From: Pseudomonadota bacterium
GTDB lineage: Bacteria > Pseudomonadota > Gammaproteobacteria > Steroidobacterales > Steroidobacteraceae
Direction: 5' to 3'
Assembly: GCA_018240525.1 (NCBI GenBank)
Contig: JAFEFN010000003.1
Coordinates: 124,001-188,000 of the forward strand
Length of the DNA stretch: 64,000 nucleotides
Both the position numbers and the translations under genes were made by a program. The stretch's first letter is position 1. Every line of letters starts with the position of its first letter. The notes under the pieces were generated by a model. It was not told the origin of the DNA. It worked only from the letters and a program-made list of their open reading frames with translations, and made no database searches. Shown here piece by piece: positions 61,572-64,000 of this stretch.

Positions 61572-62465
61572 CTACGCGGGCGGCGGTGACCAGCGATGGC
61601 CCCACAGGTCGCCGATGACGCTCTGCGTGGGCACCCAGGTCTCCCAGTCCGGCGTGATGCCATCGCAGCCGAACTCCAGGTCGAAGCCGCCCGGGGTGCG
61701 CACGTAGAAGGACACCATGTAGTCGTTGGAGTGCTTGCCCAGGGACGAGGAGATGTGCGCGCCGCTGGCGATGCAGCGGTCGAGCGCATAGCCCACATCA
61801 TCCAGCGACTTCGCCTCCAGCATGATGTGCACCGCGCCCGAGGGCGCAGGCATCCCCACCAGCGCAAGGCTGTGGTGACGGCGGCAGGCAGCATGCATGA
61901 AGTGGATACCGAGCTTGGGATCGGCCGGGTTCGGGCTCATCTGCAGCCACATCTCATCGGTGTCGGCGAAGCCCAGGCGCTGGTAGAAGGCACGGACCTC
62001 GGCGAGCTGCAGCGCCGGCAGCACCGCGTGCCCCATCCCGAGCTCACCGGCCACGAAGCCGGAAAGCCCGCGCGGCGAGGCGAACGGGGCATAGTCGTAG
62101 GTGCGACCGTGGAAGAGCTCGAGCTGGTTGCCGGCGGGATCCGCGCAATAGGCGATCTGGCGCACGGCACGGTTGGCCGCCTCACCGTCGCTGCCGGCGC
62201 GCACGGCAACGCCGGCGGCCTTGAGGGTGGCGATCGCCGCCGCCAGCTCCGCGGCGTCCCTGAACTCCCAGCCGCAGCTGACGAAGCGGTCCTGCTTCCC
62301 CGGCACCACGGCGATGCGGAACGGGCGCTCATCGATGCGGAAGCGAACGCTGCCATCGGCCCCGGCCGGCCCTTCCATCAAGCCCAGGGTATCCACGGCG
62401 AACTTGCGCCAGGCACCCACATCGGTCGCTTCGACGACCACATAGCCAAGGGATCTGACTGTCAT
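61572..62465 (-). CDS. hsaC: HsaC/TesB extradiol dioxygenase (3,4-DHSA ring-A cleavage)
   Basis: A 297-residue type I extradiol dioxygenase that cleaves the aromatised ring A (3,4-DHSA or analogue) meta to the hydroxyls. It follows M. tuberculosis HsaC/C. testosteroni TesB: MTVRSLGYVVVEATD start, metal ligands His146 (GMGHAVL), His197 or His198 (RRHHSLALV) and Glu264 (GGFDLEFG), His245 and the LWGH C-terminal block. It starts the operon, 11 bp before ipdA. hsaA/B and hsaD, which act directly before and after it, are not in the window. Confidence 0.9.
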   Translation of the reverse strand: MTVRSLGYVVVEATDVGAWRKFAVDTLGLMEGPAGADGSVRFRIDERPFRIAVVPGKQDRFVSCGWEFRDAAELAAAIATLKAAGVAVRAGSDGEAANRAVRQIAYCADPAGNQLELFHGRTYDYAPFASPRGLSGFVAGELGMGHAVLPALQLAEVRAFYQRLGFADTDEMWLQMSPNPADPKLGIHFMHAACRRHHSLALVGMPAPSGAVHIMLEAKSLDDVGYALDRCIASGAHISSSLGKHSNDYMVSFYVRTPGGFDLEFGCDGITPDWETWVPTQSVIGDLWGHRWSPPPA

Positions 62466-62632
62466 AGGTGTTGGGGACTTCTAATATGAGTCGTTGCCGG
62501 CGGCGGCCTTTACAGGCGCGTCCGGGTCGGGAAGTTATTTCGCGGCCTGAATTGCGAGATTAAGCCCGCCTAGCAGCCGTTGCAAGCATAATTCGCTGAA
62601 TTTTCGCTTCAGGATTACGCAAATCGCCGATA
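62466..62632. promoter_or_regulatory. Promoter region of the hsaC-ipd operon
   Basis: 167 bases between cysQ and hsaC, both minus strand. The minus strand shows TTGCAA at 62580-62585, 17 bases, TAATCT at 62557-62562 as a weak sigma-70 pair. The AT-rich stretch 62585-62620 includes a repeated TTCGCT. No TetR-type palindrome such as the KstR2 motif is seen. Confidence 0.4.
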
Positions 62633-63436
62633 TCAGCGCAGCAACGCCAGCCAGTCGTGATCTTCCGGCCCACTGACCACGAAGAACGGATTGAGGATCC
62701 CCTCGTGCGTGTTGTAGCGCAACGGCGCGCCCTCGAGCGTGCGCACGCGGCCGCCGGCAGCGACCGCCACCGCGTGCGCGGCCGCGGTGTCCCACTCGCT
62801 GGTGGGACCCAGGCGCGGATACACATCCGCCGTCCCTTCCGCGACCATGCAGAACTTCAGCGAGCTGCCCATGGGCACCATCTCGTGCTCGCCGAGGCGC
62901 GCGAGGAAGCCGTCGAGCGAGTCGCCGCGATGCGAGCGGCTGCCGACGACGCGCACCGGCACCCCGCTTCTGGGGCTGACGCGGATCGGCTGCGCGGCCG
63001 CAGCCCCGCGCTGGCACCAGGCCCCGCCGCCGGCCAGCCCCTGGTAGCTGGTCCCGCTGACCGGAACGTGCACGACGCCGAGCGCGGGCTCGTGGTCCTC
63101 GATGAGCGCGATGTTCACGGTGAACTGACCGTTGCGCGAGAGGAACTCCTTCGTGCCATCCAGGGGGTCCACGAGCCAGAACCGGCGCCACGCGGCACGC
63201 TGCGCGTAGGGGATGTCGGCGGCCTCCTCCGACAGCATCGGCACGTCCGGGGTCAGCCGGGCGAGCTCCGCGGCGATCTTGCGGTGCGCGCGCAGGTCCG
63301 CCTGCGTGAGCGGTGAGTCATCCCCCTTGCGTGTCTCGCCCGCGTCATCGGAGGCGTAGACCTCGAGGATCTCGGCCGCCGCCTGGCGGGCGATGGCCGC
63401 GACCTCGCCCAGGAGCTTCGGCGAGGCAATGCTCAT
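62633..63436 (-). CDS. cysQ: 3'(2'),5'-bisphosphate nucleotidase CysQ
   Basis: A 267-residue inositol-monophosphatase-family enzyme that degrades PAP (and PAPS). Metal-binding motifs [18 protein letters not shown] and the late [15 protein letters not shown] are intact. It removes PAP, the product of sulfotransferases and PAPS reductase. The start overlaps the cysC stop (ATGA). Housekeeping sulfate assimilation, but it also supports PAPS turnover needed by the two sulfotransferases. Confidence 0.9.
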   Translation of the reverse strand: MSIASPKLLGEVAAIARQAAAEILEVYASDDAGETRKGDDSPLTQADLRAHRKIAAELARLTPDVPMLSEEAADIPYAQRAAWRRFWLVDPLDGTKEFLSRNGQFTVNIALIEDHEPALGVVHVPVSGTSYQGLAGGGAWCQRGAAAAQPIRVSPRSGVPVRVVGSRSHRGDSLDGFLARLGEHEMVPMGSSLKFCMVAEGTADVYPRLGPTSEWDTAAAHAVAVAAGGRVRTLEGAPLRYNTHEGILNPFFVVSGPEDHDWLALLR

Positions 63437-64000
63437 AGGCTCGGGATGATCTTCAGATCCAGCAGCTGGTGCACGATGTGCTCGGCGGCCTGATCTGCGC
63501 TCATCGAGGTCGTGTCGATGCGGATCTCCGGGCTCTCCGGGGCCTCGTAGGGCGAATCGATGCCCGTGAAGTTCTTCAGCTCCCCCCGCCGTGCCTTCTT
63601 GTAGAGGCCCTTGACGTCGCGGCGCTCGGCCTCGGCCAGCGGCGTGTCGACGAAGACCTCCAGGAATTCCCCCGCCCCGAAGAGCGCGCGCGCCATGCGC
63701 CGCTCGGAGCGGAACGGGGAGATGAAGGACACCAGCACGATGAGCCCGGCATCGACCATGAGCTTGGAGACCTCCGCCACCCGGCGGATGTTCTCGACGC
63801 GGTCCTGGGCGGTGAAGCCCAGGTCCTTGTTCAGGCCGTGGCGCACGTTGTCGCCATCGAGCAGGTAGGTGTGGCGGCCCTGCGCGGTCAGCAGCTTCTC
63901 GATGCGGTTGGCGATCGTGGACTTGCCCGCCCCGGACAGGCCGGTGAGCCAGAGCACGCAGGCGCGCTGGCCCTTCTGGCGGGCGCGCACCTGCTTGTCC
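63433..64000 (-). CDS. cysC: Adenylylsulfate (APS) kinase CysC, 5' end outside window
   Basis: Makes PAPS from APS and ATP. Walker A is GLSGAGKST ([16 protein letters not shown]); the APS site [10 protein letters not shown] and [13 protein letters not shown] follow. The open frame continues past the last base (codons before GTG 63990 still read as protein), so the start is upstream: either a separate APS kinase or the C-terminal half of a CysN/CysC fusion. It is co-transcribed with cysQ. Confidence 0.88.
   Translation of the reverse strand, partial: DKQVRARQKGQRACVLWLTGLSGAGKSTIANRIEKLLTAQGRHTYLLDGDNVRHGLNKDLGFTAQDRVENIRRVAEVSKLMVDAGLIVLVSFISPFRSERRMARALFGAGEFLEVFVDTPLAEAERRDVKGLYKKARRGELKNFTGIDSPYEAPESPEIRIDTTSMSADQAAEHIVHQLLDLKIIPSL

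Noticed and set aside
62466..62632. KstR2-type palindrome (ANCAAGNNCTTGNT) before hsaC
   Set aside because: No such sequence found; only short repeats and a weak promoter pair.

Overview
The window is GC-rich (about two thirds G+C by eye) and nearly gap-free, with no rRNA, tRNA, CRISPR array, transposase or phage gene seen. Gene style (lipoproteins, TonB receptor, PQQ dehydrogenases, Comamonas-type ketosteroid isomerase, stomatin/NfeD pair) suggests a Gram-negative proteobacterium. A steroid-degrading gammaproteobacterium of the Steroidobacter type is my best guess, but taxonomy is inferred from gene content, not from a marker gene.

Region A (1-11742) holds homologues of the full acyclic-terpene-utilisation (atu) set: hydratase, two-component carboxylase with a separate biotin carrier, TetR regulator, AtuA-type DUF1446 protein, two acyl-CoA dehydrogenases, an SDR and an acyl-CoA ligase. 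Two transcription units diverge from a 114-bp control region carrying two 13-bp inverted repeats. Region B (10243-17281, minus strand) is one tight operon: amidohydrolase, double-length CaiB/BaiF CoA-transferase, DUF35 protein, Ltp2-type thiolase-fold aldolase, a 103-residue unknown and the ligase. It looks like a CoA-linked aldolytic side-chain module. 17436-19874 is an orphan membrane protein.

Region C (20112-48519) is a mosaic of short units with steroid-like chemistry: two KshA-like Rieske oxygenases, a HAPMO-type Baeyer-Villiger monooxygenase, a KstD-type and a KstD-related flavoprotein, a ketosteroid isomerase with its catalytic residues intact, SDRs, two PQQ-type dehydrogenases, a TonB receptor, two sulfotransferases, a haloalkane-dehalogenase-type hydrolase, paired DUF1214 proteins and several NTF2-fold proteins. 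A stomatin/NfeD pair is the housekeeping interruption.

Region D (62465-48522, minus strand) is a tightly packed 16-gene operon. It begins with an HsaC/TesB extradiol dioxygenase (ring A cleavage) and continues with ipdA, ipdB, ipdC, echA20, an ipdE1/ipdE2-like dehydrogenase pair, fadA6, an SDR, ipdF, a MaoC hydratase, a thiolase, two Lrp/AsnC regulators, an Old Yellow Enzyme relative and a SnoaL-like protein. This is the steroid C/D-ring (HIP) pathway known from actinobacteria and Comamonas. The window ends in cysQ and a partial cysC (PAPS metabolism).

Taken together, the window is best read as a steroid/terpenoid catabolic island: uptake (TonB), oxidation (PQQ, SDR, KSI, KstD, Ksh), A-ring cleavage (HsaC), C/D-ring degradation (Ipd operon), and possible side-chain modules in regions A and B. 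Not seen here: the Ksh reductase (kshB), hsaA/B/D, and the HIP-CoA ligase fadD3.
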